DNA of 64,000 bases, from contig JAEKNX010000012.1 in the NCBI GenBank assembly GCA_016839055.1, positions 1 to 64,000 of the forward strand, written 5' to 3'. The notes below the pieces were generated by a model that saw only the letters and a program-made list of their open reading frames with translations, did no database searches and was not told where the DNA came from. Position 1 is the first letter of the stretch. The number at the start of each line of letters is the position of its first letter. This document shows, piece after piece, positions 9,742 through 18,774 of this stretch. The position numbers and the translations under genes are program-made. The DNA comes from Spirochaetales bacterium. Its GTDB lineage: Bacteria > Spirochaetota > Spirochaetia > UBA9216.

Positions 9742-10896
9742 ATGAGTAAACTCGAAACAGAGTTCTGGAAGCTGGAGATAAGTCAAAATCAGGCCGAATC
9801 CGGCTATCTCTATAGACTATCTGATAAGATCAATAATCGGGTATATTCAGATATGGATTATCACTACAGTATTTTCTGTGAGGAGAATGCGGGTGAGTTT
9901 CCCGTCGAACTTCTCCGGGGAGCTATAGATCCTGCAGTTATTGCCGGGATGCTCAAGCCGCCGGAGCTGCCCAAGTTAACCTCCAGAGAAATTCTATAAA
10001 AAGCGGAGAGCCTAACCATCGAAGGTGCTTTTGACAACGGTTTGATTTTTTCCCATACCTTTACAGCAGCCGAAGGCGGTCTTCGGCTGCTGGAGACAAT
10101 CACTGTCAGCAATACCGGCTCTCTATCCATCTCTCCTTTAAGTCTTGATTTTGGGTTTCGCAAAATGCTGCTTACCCAAAAGGGAGGCTGGCAGGAAGAT
10201 CTGGATCGCTGGATACTGGAAGCTCTCCCGACCAGGCGTTACTGTTCACAGAAGGTTGACCGCAGACGGGAGCATTATACTGCCTCCGACCTTCTCTACG
10301 CGCCCTTTGATGATGAAGAGGAAAATTTGAAGCCGGGATTTGCCGCTGAAGGCTGGATTTGGGGGTCGGAAGAGGGGCGGATACTGAAAAACAAATACAA
10401 CCCCTCTGAAATTGAGTTTTCCCGGTTTCGGCGCATTCCAATCCTCCTTCCCGGCAGGGGGATGGGAAATACCGCCCTGCTGTTCGGAGGAGCAGCGCAG
10501 TACCGGGGAGATCCCGAGAGATCGTTTGACGAGCTGTGGGGGTGTGAGCTTATGTGGAACCCTCTGCAGGATCTTCTCTCCGGTAAGGCGCTCTCACTCT
10601 ATGAATACAATCTTTCGTGCCCAATCCCCCTCTATCTGCATATTAATTCGGGATGTGATAACTCAACAATGCTACAATTCTGGTGGTATGCGTCGACTGT
10701 TAGGCACCTAGGCATAGGAGGAATCGCAGATGAGAATACGCTGGAATTCTCGAATCTGCATTCGGATCTGAAGCTGTATAAGACTCTTAGGAAATTTCTG
10801 GTATACGGCATCTTTTACGGAATCGAACCCTTAGTACATCTTCATACTTCAAAAGAGGTTCGGGGGACCTATCGAAGATGGTGGAGAGGAGAATAG
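9742..10896 (+). pseudogene. Glycosidase-like protein gene interrupted by a stop codon
   Basis: A good ribosome binding site (GGAGG) precedes ATG 9742, but TAA 9997-9999 breaks the frame after 85 codons. The same frame then continues without a gap (KAESLTIEGAFDNGLIFSHT) to TAG 10894-10896. The product has an N-terminal beta-sandwich-like part and then the start of a barrel-like domain with SCPIPLYLHIN, FWWYASTVRHLGIGG and GIEPLVHLHTSKE. These recall GH36-type alpha-galactosidase relatives, but I do not recognise the exact family. The end looks truncated compared with a full barrel. It follows the GPH symporter by 16 nt, so it was probably an intracellular enzyme acting on the imported glycoside. 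Confidence 0.6.
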
Positions 10897-10977
10897 AAGC
10901 GGCCCATAGCCGGAGTCGCTCTAATTAATCGTGACCCCGGGAGAGCGCAGCCACCCGCTCAGGAGACCTGCCTTGAT

Positions 10978-11675
10978 TTTAATTGGCCGGTGGAAGGATT
11001 GATTGACCGGCTTGATTATGAGCTATGCAGGCAGACTTACCTCGGAGATTCATTTCCTTTTATTAACCTTGACTGTTTTGGCCCAGGCCTTGCGAGTGCG
11101 TTCATGGGAGCCAGAGCGGATAATTCAACAGGTGGAGTCTGGTTTGAACCTGTAGAGAAAATCCCTATTTCCAGGCTGCATCTTGACTATGACGGTGGAA
11201 ACCCAATGCTTCTTCGTGTCAAAGACCTCTGCCGGGCCGCAGTTGAGCGCTGGGGGGGAGTGTCGTTGTCGGGATGGTTGATTTAGGAGGAATCCTGGAC
11301 ATACTTCAAATCTTCAGGCCTGGCGAAAAACTTCTTTTGGATTTCTATGATTATCCTGATGAAGTTCGTCGTCTCAGCTGGGAGATTCATCATCTATGGC
11401 ATCGCTATTATTTGGAAATTCATGAAATACTTCAGAAAGCCAGTATGGGCTATTCAGATTGGAGCGGCATATACTCTGAGAAACCGTTTTATACTCTTCA
11501 ATGCGACATTAGCTATATGATTAGTACGGATATGTTCAAGGAGTTTGTCCTGGCTGAGCTTCAAGCCTCGGTTAACAGGTTGGACCGATCAGTTTATCAT
11601 CTCGACGGAACAGGGGCCCTTAAGCATCTTGATTCTGTGCTGGAGATAAGGTTCTTGTCCCTACTTCTATGGTAA
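10978..11675 (+). pseudogene. URO-D-like methyltransferase/decarboxylase-fold gene, frameshifted
   Basis: Two overlapping frames together spell one protein of the uroporphyrinogen-decarboxylase-like superfamily often found in catabolic clusters: WPVEGLIDRLDYELCRQTYL, FINLDCFGPGLASAFMGA, GGVWFEPVEK, then MVDLGGILDILQIFRPGEKL, PFYTLQCDISYMI and YHLDGTGALKHLDSVLEI. The frame changes at a run of seven Gs (11252-11258). Eight Gs would restore ERWGGSVVVGMVDLGG, so a one-base loss or a sequencing error is likely. The start is missing: no ribosome binding site or ATG precedes 10990. The C-terminus breaks off after LEI, about 80-100 residues early for the family. It is not a haem-pathway URO-D. Confidence 0.65.
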
Positions 11676-11822
11676 TTCTGATTAGAATCTATTTTATCCT
11701 ATATAAACCGGTTATGGCCTCGCTCCGATTTATATTATTCATTAAAAGGCTGTTTTGCAAAGGATAATTTAATCCGGACTTTTATATTTTAAACCTAAGT
11801 TTTTGCCGGAGATAAGCTTGGA

Positions 11823-12605
11823 CTAATAATCGTTTTTTATAAACGGAACAACACTTTTTGCCAGAAGTTCGGCAATATCGGCCTTTCGGTCATGGGTCAT
11901 GTCGTCATCCTCAATTACGAGGCTGTCGAGACGGCTGATGAAGTGTTCAGGACGAAGCTTTAGTTTTTTCAGTTTCTTGTTGAGGTATCGCCCTGAGGGT
12001 TCAAACTCGTGGTTCAGGACGAACGCCAGGCTACATAGGCTCTTCAGGAATCCGCTGAGAGAGATTGTGTAGAAAAAGTCGTCATTTTCCATCACAGCCG
12101 ACTTTACGTCAATCAAATAGTGCTCCATCGTAGCCTGAGAGGAGATTGCAAGCATGCGCCAGAAGTCATCAGGAAGTTTCTTCAATTTCTGCTTAATGTG
12201 GTCAAGCCACATGTTTTTCTGAATAAGAACTTTGCCTGTGAGTATCCGGTAAAACATATAGGTGCCCGAGTCTCTGAAAGCCCAGAAGGAATCGGGTTTC
12301 AGTTCGAGAATGTGGTTGATACGGTCAAGGTTTTTAAACTCAATTCTAACGGGTGTGTCTTCAATGAAGAAGCGGTCTTTTTTGCCGTAACTGGAAGATT
12401 CGAAGGCTCCGACATCGGAAAAGAGCTGGTGACGTGTCTCGATTTCCGGAATATCTCCCTTGTAAAATACATCAAGACTGATGAAGAAATAAGGACTTGT
12501 CATTTCTTCTTCAGCAGATTCAATAAGTGTTATTGCGTCGACCTGCTCCCATTTTGAAAGACGTTCGGCCAAATCGGTAGATATTCTCTGTACTTTGTGT
12601 TTCAT
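11823..12605 (-). CDS. Conserved hypothetical protein, possibly nucleotidyltransferase-like
   Basis: A 260-residue soluble protein. An early segment (LSKWEQVDAITLIESAEEE, FFISLDVFYKGDIP, then VRIEFKNLDRINHIL) has the order of strands and acidic residues of a nucleotidyltransferase fold (D-x-F/Y pairs followed by an (I/V)EF strand). The C-terminal half is all-helical, as in DUF4037-type proteins. I do not recognise the exact family and treat the enzymatic suggestion as weak. There is no Shine-Dalgarno site, but a minus-strand TAGAAT (12613-12618), 7 nt before the ATG, with a TTGAAT 16 nt further upstream, suggests a leaderless transcript divergent from the next gene. Confidence 0.6.
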   Translation of the reverse strand: MKHKVQRISTDLAERLSKWEQVDAITLIESAEEEMTSPYFFISLDVFYKGDIPEIETRHQLFSDVGAFESSSYGKKDRFFIEDTPVRIEFKNLDRINHILELKPDSFWAFRDSGTYMFYRILTGKVLIQKNMWLDHIKQKLKKLPDDFWRMLAISSQATMEHYLIDVKSAVMENDDFFYTISLSGFLKSLCSLAFVLNHEFEPSGRYLNKKLKKLKLRPEHFISRLDSLVIEDDDMTHDRKADIAELLAKSVVPFIKNDY

Positions 12606-12671
12606 ACTATATATTCTAACATATTTGGGTTAGGATTCAAATAGTTATAACTAAGATTAGGAGAGGACCTG

Positions 12672-13220
12672 TTGTATATAGCAGTACTGTATCCCCCCAA
12701 CAATGCCGACACCGCTTTTTTAAGAATAAAAAGAGAACTTTTTCAAGAAAAATCATTGTTATCTGCATGGGCTCTTCGCCCCATGGTTCCGTTTGCCGTT
12801 TACTCTGAGCCTCCGGAAAAACCGGAGCGCGGAGAACTGCCTAGGGTTCCTTCCGGCGGACTTCATTTCGGCCCGGCGGCGAGGCTGGGAGATCAACTTT
12901 ATCTTGAGTCTGATGAATGTTCGGACTTCTGCGCACTTATAACGCGGCTGCCGACTTTCGCAAGCAAGCCTCGGATAGACGACCAGGCTGCAGGAGGTTT
13001 TCGTGCCGGAAGCGGCCTTCATCTAATGGACTTGCGGGAGCGGGGAAGTGATGATGCAGAAGAAGTCGTCATGAATAAAATTGAGGCCCTTGATGACAGT
13101 GTCAGCTTGTGGCAAACCTGTTCTCTTTGTCTTTTAAAGGCTAGGTTTTCGGATGAACTTTGGTGGAAAGAGGTTAGTCTTGAGCAGCTTTGGGAGATTC
13201 GTCTCCAGAGATGTCGCTAA
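12672..13220 (+). CDS. Hypothetical protein overlapping a convergent gene
   Basis: A 182-residue frame opening with TTG 12672, 5-6 nt after a good GGAGAGG site (12660-12666), which supports the unusual start. The beginning (MYIAVLYPPNNADTAFLRIK) looks like a natural beta-alpha opening. The middle is rich in proline and charged residues and the C-terminal third is helical with two cysteines (TCSLCLLKARF). I do not recognise the family. The last 47 bases overlap the end of the convergent GGDEF protein gene, on the opposite strand. Translation is plausible but unproven. Confidence 0.5.
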   Translation: MYIAVLYPPNNADTAFLRIKRELFQEKSLLSAWALRPMVPFAVYSEPPEKPERGELPRVPSGGLHFGPAARLGDQLYLESDECSDFCALITRLPTFASKPRIDDQAAGGFRAGSGLHLMDLRERGSDDAEEVVMNKIEALDDSVSLWQTCSLCLLKARFSDELWWKEVSLEQLWEIRLQRCR

Positions 13221-14862
13221 TGTTTACAATTTTGTTTCTGCCGGAGTCCTTTGCCGCATAGAGGGCTTGATCGGCTGCCGAGTTCAGGTCGGCTGCCGCC
13301 TTGAACTCCGGAAAACACGCGAGGCCGCAGCTGAAGGTTACATAAAAATCACCTTCAGTGGAAATCTGCCTTATCTGTGAAAAACTCTGCCTTATGTTAT
13401 TCATTATTAATTCCGCGTTTTGGATATCGGTATTTAGCAGAATGACGGCAAACTCTTCTCCGCCGTACCGGCCTATGATGTCGGTTCTTCGCAGCCTGTC
13501 CTGAAGCAGCCTTGACAGGCTCTTTAGCACCCTGTCACCCGACATGTGACCGTGTGTATCGTTGACGTTTTTGAAATGATCAATATCTATCATCCCGAAA
13601 CAGAGATTGACCTCCGTCCGTTTGGCCCTGAGAACCTCGTTGTAGAGAGCTTCCTTGATGTTCGTATGGTTTAAAAGGCCCGTGAGCGAGTCTCTCTCCA
13701 TGAAATAGCGCAGCTGGCGGTTGCGCTCCGCTTTTGAAGCAACGGCCGAGATTAGGTGAGAAGGCTTTATCGGTTTGGTTAGAAAATCATCGGCGCCGAG
13801 TCTGATGGCCTCAAGCTGGATATCTTTATTCGACTCAAATGAAAGAAAGACTATCGGAATACTGACAAAGGCTTCCTGCTGTCTGATAATTGCGGCGAGC
13901 TCAGTGCCGTCGCAGGTGGGCATGTACATGTCCATCAGAATTAAATCAGGTTTGGACTCGGAGAGGATATCCAGAACTTTCTTGGGATCTGAGGCGACGG
14001 AAGTTATCATTCCTGCCTGCTGCAGCAGCAGGGCATAGTATGATACTTGTTCCTGGTCATCGTCTACTATCAGGATGTGATAGGGGTTCATGCTTTCGTC
14101 GTTGGTCAGGCTGTCGACCCGGTCGATCAGCCGGCTTACATCCAGCGGAATTGTAAAAAAATCATCGCCGCCTGCCTTGACGCAATCGAGTCGTACATTG
14201 AAGTCATCCTTATCTGAAAAATATATGATGCCCAGATGACGGTTCGAATCATCCTTGATTTTTTTTATAGCCGCGGCTGTCATAGGCTTGTTCTCAATTA
14301 CATCTGTGTTCATTATCAGAAGCTCATTTCGGGCTTCCTGCATATGGTTTTTGAGCGTGGAGAAATTATTCAGGATGTCAACTGTATAGCCGAAGTATCC
14401 AAGCTGCTCTGACAGATCTTTAGAAATGGAATCCTTTTCTCCGAGGACGAAAATTATTTTTTTTTCCTGCTTGTCTGAGAAATCAGAAATAGGATATATC
14501 ACATCGGAGGGATCCGTGTATTTCTCCGGATCAGCGCATATTTCCCTTATGTTCTGAAGATGCCGGATAAGCTCTTTAGATGATTTTCCTGACAGGGTTT
14601 TATTTTTCGATAGAAGCTCTTCAATGTAGACTTCAAATGATTTTGCGGCTTCTGTCAGGGCTTCGAGACCGAATGTGGCGGCTGAGCCGGCCATTTTGTG
14701 GATATTTATCCTGAGATCGGTGAGAGTCGCTATAGATTCACCATTTTCTGTTGCATCAACGGAGAGTTTCTTGATGACATTATATCTCCCCGGCAACTTG
14801 CGTATATAGTCTTTTCTTAGCTCAAAAAGCTTTTTGTTTGTTTTTTCTGATATTCCATTCAT
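13174..14862 (-). CDS. Hpt-REC-REC-GGDEF diguanylate cyclase
   Basis: Cytoplasmic signalling protein making cyclic di-GMP. Domains in order: an Hpt domain (phospho-acceptor His in IHKMAGSAATFGLE, about residues 70-85); a degenerate receiver (about 135-250) without the usual acidic pocket; a canonical receiver (about 255-375: ILIVDDDQEQ, phospho-Asp in LILMDMYMP, conserved Lys in DDFLTKP); and a GGDEF domain with active GRYGGEEF. An RRTD motif just upstream is a product-inhibition I-site. I start at ATG 14862, giving 562 aa. The longer frame to 15015 would run into the divergent DtxR-type gene and adds non-conserved sequence. Hpt plus receiver in one chain suggests phosphorelay input. The sensor partner is not in the window. 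Confidence 0.9.
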   Translation of the reverse strand: MNGISEKTNKKLFELRKDYIRKLPGRYNVIKKLSVDATENGESIATLTDLRINIHKMAGSAATFGLEALTEAAKSFEVYIEELLSKNKTLSGKSSKELIRHLQNIREICADPEKYTDPSDVIYPISDFSDKQEKKIIFVLGEKDSISKDLSEQLGYFGYTVDILNNFSTLKNHMQEARNELLIMNTDVIENKPMTAAAIKKIKDDSNRHLGIIYFSDKDDFNVRLDCVKAGGDDFFTIPLDVSRLIDRVDSLTNDESMNPYHILIVDDDQEQVSYYALLLQQAGMITSVASDPKKVLDILSESKPDLILMDMYMPTCDGTELAAIIRQQEAFVSIPIVFLSFESNKDIQLEAIRLGADDFLTKPIKPSHLISAVASKAERNRQLRYFMERDSLTGLLNHTNIKEALYNEVLRAKRTEVNLCFGMIDIDHFKNVNDTHGHMSGDRVLKSLSRLLQDRLRRTDIIGRYGGEEFAVILLNTDIQNAELIMNNIRQSFSQIRQISTEGDFYVTFSCGLACFPEFKAAADLNSAADQALYAAKDSGRNKIVNISDISGDESPKAAQD

Positions 14863-14907
14863 AAAATACTTTATTCTCTTAATGATATGCTTTATAGTAT
14901 TACTATT

Positions 14908-15357
14908 ATGTCGAATTGTAAATCTCTTTCGCCTAGTCTGGAAGATTATATTGAAGCTATATTGATTCTCGAAACCCGCCATAGGGTTGCCAGGGTAAGA
15001 GATATTGCCGCCCATCTTGATGTTCAGATGCCTTCGGTAACCGGAGCTGTAAAAAATCTAAGGGAAAAAGGCCTTGTAAACTATGAAAAGAACTCTTTTA
15101 TCAGTTTGACTGATGAGGGGAAGGCCGCTGCCGAGGAAATTTTCAACAAACACTCTGTTATGGTCGAATTTCTAGAGGCAGTGCTTCTTATCCCGCATGA
15201 AAAGGCTGTAGAACAGGCTTGTAGTATCGAGCATGTTATTGACACCGAAACAGCTGGGCGAGTTAGAAACTGCTCGGAATACATCAGGGAACTTCTCGAT
15301 AGCGGGAAAACCGTATCTGTCAGCGAATGGTCTAAGAGAATCGGGAAAGGTCTTTAA
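14908..15357 (+). CDS. DtxR/MntR-family metal-dependent repressor
   Basis: An Mn- or Fe-responsive transcriptional regulator. It has an N-terminal winged helix (LSPSLEDYIEAILILE, ARVRDIAAHLDVQMPSVTGAVKNLREKGLV), then the dimerisation and metal-binding domain. Likely metal ligands by comparison with MntR are the Asp and Glu of SLEDYIEAI, the His of NKHSVMVEFL, and Glu/His of SIEHVID. The equivalent of MntR Glu99 seems changed. There is no SH3-like third domain, so the length (149 aa) is MntR-like. I prefer ATG 14908 to 14887, because homologues begin near the SPSLEDY motif and TATAGT at 14893-14898 places the transcript start about 3 nt before it. No metal transporter lies nearby. Confidence 0.88.
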   Translation: MSNCKSLSPSLEDYIEAILILETRHRVARVRDIAAHLDVQMPSVTGAVKNLREKGLVNYEKNSFISLTDEGKAAAEEIFNKHSVMVEFLEAVLLIPHEKAVEQACSIEHVIDTETAGRVRNCSEYIRELLDSGKTVSVSEWSKRIGKGL

Positions 15358-15967
15358 ACTTCCAGGTACAGAATCTTTCAACAGGACAGCTTCCACACAG
15401 AGGCTTTAGTGCTTTGCAGAAATCTCTTCCGAACTTATTAAGCAGCATCGAGAACTTATACTGAATATCCAGCGGGAGTTGTGCTGCCAGGTCATGTTCA
15501 ATTCTATCCGGGTTCTTCTCAGCGGTCAGATTGAGCCTTCTGGCTGTTCTTGAGAAATGTGTATCAACAATTATTACCGGAAGGCCAAAGCAGGCGCCTC
15601 TTATCACGTTAGCGGTTTTTCGTCCTACTCCGGCTAATTTCAGCAGATCTTCCATCGGTTCAGGTACCATTCCCCCGTACTTTTCATTGATTATTCCAGC
15701 GGTTTTTATGATGTTTCCCGCTTTAATATTAAAAAAGCCTGTAGAGCGGATGATTTCAATTACATCATCTTTTTGGGCTGATGCCAGATCTTCCGGAGAG
15801 GGGTAGCGTCTGAAAAGAGCAGGGAGAATCTCGTTGACCTGCCTGTCAGTTGTCTGTGCCGAGAGGATTACTCCGATCAGCAGCTGGAAGTTATTCTCTG
15901 TTTTAAGAAAAATTATTCTTTTTTTTTCTAAATCATTTAAGATATTGTAGATCTTAATTATCTTCAT
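15332..15967 (-). CDS. nth: Endonuclease III
   Basis: DNA repair glycosylase/AP lyase removing oxidised pyrimidines in base-excision repair. The helix-hairpin-helix LAGVGRKTANV contains the catalytic Lys. The catalytic Asp lies in VDTHFSR. The C-terminal C-x6-C-x2-C-x5-C pattern (CKALKPLCGSCPVERFC) binds a [4Fe-4S] cluster. Length 211 aa is normal. AAAGGTG precedes the ATG. The last 26 bases overlap the end of the convergent DtxR-type gene. Confidence 0.96.
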   Translation of the reverse strand: MKIIKIYNILNDLEKKRIIFLKTENNFQLLIGVILSAQTTDRQVNEILPALFRRYPSPEDLASAQKDDVIEIIRSTGFFNIKAGNIIKTAGIINEKYGGMVPEPMEDLLKLAGVGRKTANVIRGACFGLPVIIVDTHFSRTARRLNLTAEKNPDRIEHDLAAQLPLDIQYKFSMLLNKFGRDFCKALKPLCGSCPVERFCTWKFKDLSRFS

Positions 15968-16040
15968 GCGTTCACCTTTACATAAAATAGTAATTCTGGT
16001 ATGTTACTAACCCAGTAGACATGCAGAAGGTAGGAATATA

Positions 16041-16232
16041 ATGGCTCGTAAATGTGATATATGTGGAAAAGGAACGATTAGCGGCAACAATGTCAGCCAT
16101 GCTCATAATACAACAAGAAGGGTATGGAAGCCGAATCTGGTTAAGATGCAGGCTCTGATTGGCGGCAGTAAAAAGACAATAAAGATTTGTACACGTTGTC
16201 TTAGAACTGGAAAAGTTCAGAAAGCCCTCTAG
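16041..16232 (+). CDS. rpmB: 50S ribosomal protein L28
   Basis: Structural protein of the large ribosomal subunit. It has the typical [11 protein letters not shown] start and a KPNLVKMQ core, and this version keeps both zinc-knuckle pairs (CDIC and CTRC), so it is the Zn-containing C+ form. The 63-residue length fits. A Shine-Dalgarno-like AAGGTAGG lies upstream. It stands alone, between endonuclease III (divergent) and the MBL hydrolase (convergent). Confidence 0.96.
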   Translation: MARKCDICGKGTISGNNVSHAHNTTRRVWKPNLVKMQALIGGSKKTIKICTRCLRTGKVQKAL

Positions 16233-16248
16233 TTTCATCCGCATCAAC

Positions 16249-17022
16249 TTAAATTACAATTTTTAACCCATCAAAAGCAGGGGCTATGCCATCGGGTAGT
16301 TCCTGCTTTAGATCTTTGTGCAGCACATCATGGCAGAGATGAGTTAACCAGGTTTGCCGTGCTCCAATAAGCCGGGCCGCTTCTATTGCTTCATTAATTG
16401 TGAAGTGCGTAGGGTGCGGCCTGTATCTTAGAGCGTCAATTATTAGATACTCAACTCCCTCCAATTTTTTAAAACTCTCACGAGGAATACTGTTACAGTC
16501 AGTAAGGTAGGCAAAGTTTCCAATCCGAAACCCCAGCACATTTATCTCCCCATGTTTAAGAGGAATCGGCAGGAATGACAGCGTCTTGATGTCTATCTGC
16601 CTTTCGGTTTTGAGATCGTCGTTAGTAATAATATTGAGTGTTATCCTGGGTTTTCCTCCTCCCCGCTGGGTTTTTTTGAAGATATAAGCAAAACGTTCGC
16701 GGAACTCGGTTATTGTCCATTCATTGCCGTAGACGGGAATAGGATTCTTGAACGTATAGGGCCTGATGTCGTCAAGCCCGTGAATATGATCTGCGTGGCT
16801 GTGGGTTATCAGAAGGCCGTCAACTGTGGGTATTTTCTCACGAAGAGCCTGCCGCCGGAAATCTGTTGATGTATCAATTATCACTGAAGTGCTGCCGTCG
16901 TCTATCCAGATAGAGGCTCTGGTGCGATCATCATGGGGATCCTCCGAGCTGCAGACCGGGCAGTTGCAGTTTATTGAAGGCACCCCGAATGAGGTGCCTG
17001 ATCCAAGTACAGTAATTGTCAT
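16249..17022 (-). CDS. PhnP-like MBL-fold metal-dependent phosphodiesterase
   Basis: A metallo-beta-lactamase-fold hydrolase of the PhnP type, which cleaves cyclic phosphodiesters such as ribose 1,2-cyclic phosphate. It has the GSGTSFGVPSINCNCPVC start with cysteines that may bind a structural metal, the active-site THSHADHIHGLD motif, a later metal-binding His (PLKHGE), Asp in YLTDCN, and a final His in THLCHD. Length 257 aa fits. No phosphonate genes are nearby, so the real substrate is uncertain. TATTAT lies 7 nt before the ATG on the minus strand with no ribosome binding site, so it is possibly leaderless. Confidence 0.85.
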   Translation of the reverse strand: MTITVLGSGTSFGVPSINCNCPVCSSEDPHDDRTRASIWIDDGSTSVIIDTSTDFRRQALREKIPTVDGLLITHSHADHIHGLDDIRPYTFKNPIPVYGNEWTITEFRERFAYIFKKTQRGGGKPRITLNIITNDDLKTERQIDIKTLSFLPIPLKHGEINVLGFRIGNFAYLTDCNSIPRESFKKLEGVEYLIIDALRYRPHPTHFTINEAIEAARLIGARQTWLTHLCHDVLHKDLKQELPDGIAPAFDGLKIVI

Positions 17023-17067
17023 AAAGAGGATAATACTCTGAAATACCCGCGATATCTATAGTTAAAG

Positions 17068-18666
17068 ATGATTTACTTTGACATTGAAAGTCTGTTTACT
17101 ATAATTAAAAAGAGAGTAAGGCGGTTTTCCCCGGTGAAAAGATGGACTTTCCTTTTAATACTGTTTTCGATCATAAATGTATTTCAGATTGCCTCAGAAG
17201 ATGAAGGCGGACTTCTCCGTATTGCGTCAGAGCCGGATTATCCGCCCTTCTGCATCGTGGATGAGAACGGTGAAGCGGATGGTTTCTCGGTTGAATTATT
17301 TAAGGAAGCTGCCAAAGTTATGGGACTAAATGCAGAAATAAAGGTCGGCACCTGGAATGACATTAAAGAAGAACTATCTGAGGGCAGAATTGACGCGCTT
17401 CCGATGGTAGGAAGATCTCCGGAGCGGGAGGAGTACTATGATTTTACATTTCCATATCACACCATGCATGGAGCCGTGTTTGTCAGAAAAGGGACAGATG
17501 GAATTAAGAGTATCGAGGACCTGGAAAATAAAACGATATTGGTGATGAAGGGTGATAATGCTGAAGAATATGTCAACAGGGTCAATCTTTCACCTCATAT
17601 TGTTACCACCGAAAATTATTTTGAAGCATTTGAACTGCTTTCCTCCGGTCAGTATGACGCCGTAATCGCGCAGAGATTAATGGGAATACAACTTCTGAAT
17701 ATTATGGATATTGAAAATATCATTCCACTTGCTATCGAGCTTGATGGTTTTTCACAGGATCTCAGTTTTGCTGTTAGAAAAGGAAATAGCAGGCTTCTCT
17801 CTACTCTGAATGAAGGCCTGGCTATAATTATTGCCGACGGCACATATGACAGAATCCACAGTAAATGGTTTACCCCGGATTTGCTTCCGAGAGTTTCATT
17901 GAAAGATATTATTGTGAGAACTATGTATTTCATCATACCTTTTATGATAATTCTGGTTTTCAGTGCGCTCATCATGCTCCGTATTCAGGTCCATCGAAAA
18001 ACATTAGGCTTGAATCAGGAAATAATAGAGCGAAAACATATTGAAGAAGAGCTGAATCAGCAATTGTCAGAAAAACTTGTGATTCTGAAAGAGGTACATC
18101 ACCGCATTAAGAATAATTATGCAGCTGTAGAAAGCCTTCTATCCATGCAGTCGGAATCAATTGAAAATGAGGAAGCTTCTTCAGCGCTTCAGGATGCTAT
18201 AGGACGGGTGCGCAGCATGCGTATTCTATATGAAAAAATGCTGCTCACTGATGAGTATAATGTAACTTCAACCAGTGAGTATCTGAATAATCTTATTAGT
18301 GAAATAAGGGGCTTGTTTTCCGAGCATAAAAATATAAAACTTAAAAAAAGTATTGATGATTTTCAGCTCGAACAGCAGCAGTTATTACTTATAGGTTTCA
18401 TTGTAAACGAACTGCTCACAAATATCATGAAATATGCCTTTGCCGAAGGAGCCTCCGGTTCTATTTTGATAGAGTTCACCAAAAACAGTAATGCGGTAAC
18501 TTTAAAAATTCAGGACGATGGTAATGGCCTTCCGGAAGATTTTGATATAAATAGCCTTGATTCGTTTGGATTATCATTAGTTAAAACGCTCAGCAGTCAG
18601 CTTAACGGAACCTTTACAATCACCAGCGATGAAGGTGTAAAAGCCAGGCTGGAGTTTCTGATTTAA
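17068..18666 (+). CDS. Sensor histidine kinase with a periplasmic solute-binding domain
   Basis: A membrane receptor kinase. An N-terminal hydrophobic signal/anchor (about residues 25-40) is followed by a periplasmic family-3 solute-binding domain (about 46-270: LRIASEPDYPPFCIVDENGE, GRIDALPMVGRSPERE). This fold usually binds amino acids or small polar ligands. A transmembrane helix lies at about 287-305. Then come a short coiled coil, a HisKA_2 dimerisation domain with phospho-His in EVHHRIKNNY (about 341) and an HATPase domain (VNELLTNIMKYAF, DDGNGLP, GLSLV). HisKA_2 kinases often signal to receivers other than classical OmpR types. No response regulator is adjacent. The start at 17068 has no ribosome binding site, but TATAGT at 17057-17062 suggests a leaderless transcript. 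Confidence 0.88.
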   Translation: MIYFDIESLFTIIKKRVRRFSPVKRWTFLLILFSIINVFQIASEDEGGLLRIASEPDYPPFCIVDENGEADGFSVELFKEAAKVMGLNAEIKVGTWNDIKEELSEGRIDALPMVGRSPEREEYYDFTFPYHTMHGAVFVRKGTDGIKSIEDLENKTILVMKGDNAEEYVNRVNLSPHIVTTENYFEAFELLSSGQYDAVIAQRLMGIQLLNIMDIENIIPLAIELDGFSQDLSFAVRKGNSRLLSTLNEGLAIIIADGTYDRIHSKWFTPDLLPRVSLKDIIVRTMYFIIPFMIILVFSALIMLRIQVHRKTLGLNQEIIERKHIEEELNQQLSEKLVILKEVHHRIKNNYAAVESLLSMQSESIENEEASSALQDAIGRVRSMRILYEKMLLTDEYNVTSTSEYLNNLISEIRGLFSEHKNIKLKKSIDDFQLEQQQLLLIGFIVNELLTNIMKYAFAEGASGSILIEFTKNSNAVTLKIQDDGNGLPEDFDINSLDSFGLSLVKTLSSQLNGTFTITSDEGVKARLEFLI

Positions 18667-18774
18667 GCTAACAAAAACTACTATTTATTCTTTTTTAGCT
18701 CATTGTCAAACATCTTTTCCATGGCCAGTGTTTAAACTCCTGGAGAGTTCTGTCAGACAGCATTTCGGCTATTA

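Noticed and set aside
10978-11675. Uroporphyrinogen decarboxylase of haem synthesis (hemE)
   Set aside because: The motifs are those of the catabolic URO-D-like superfamily, not HemE, and no haem genes are nearby.
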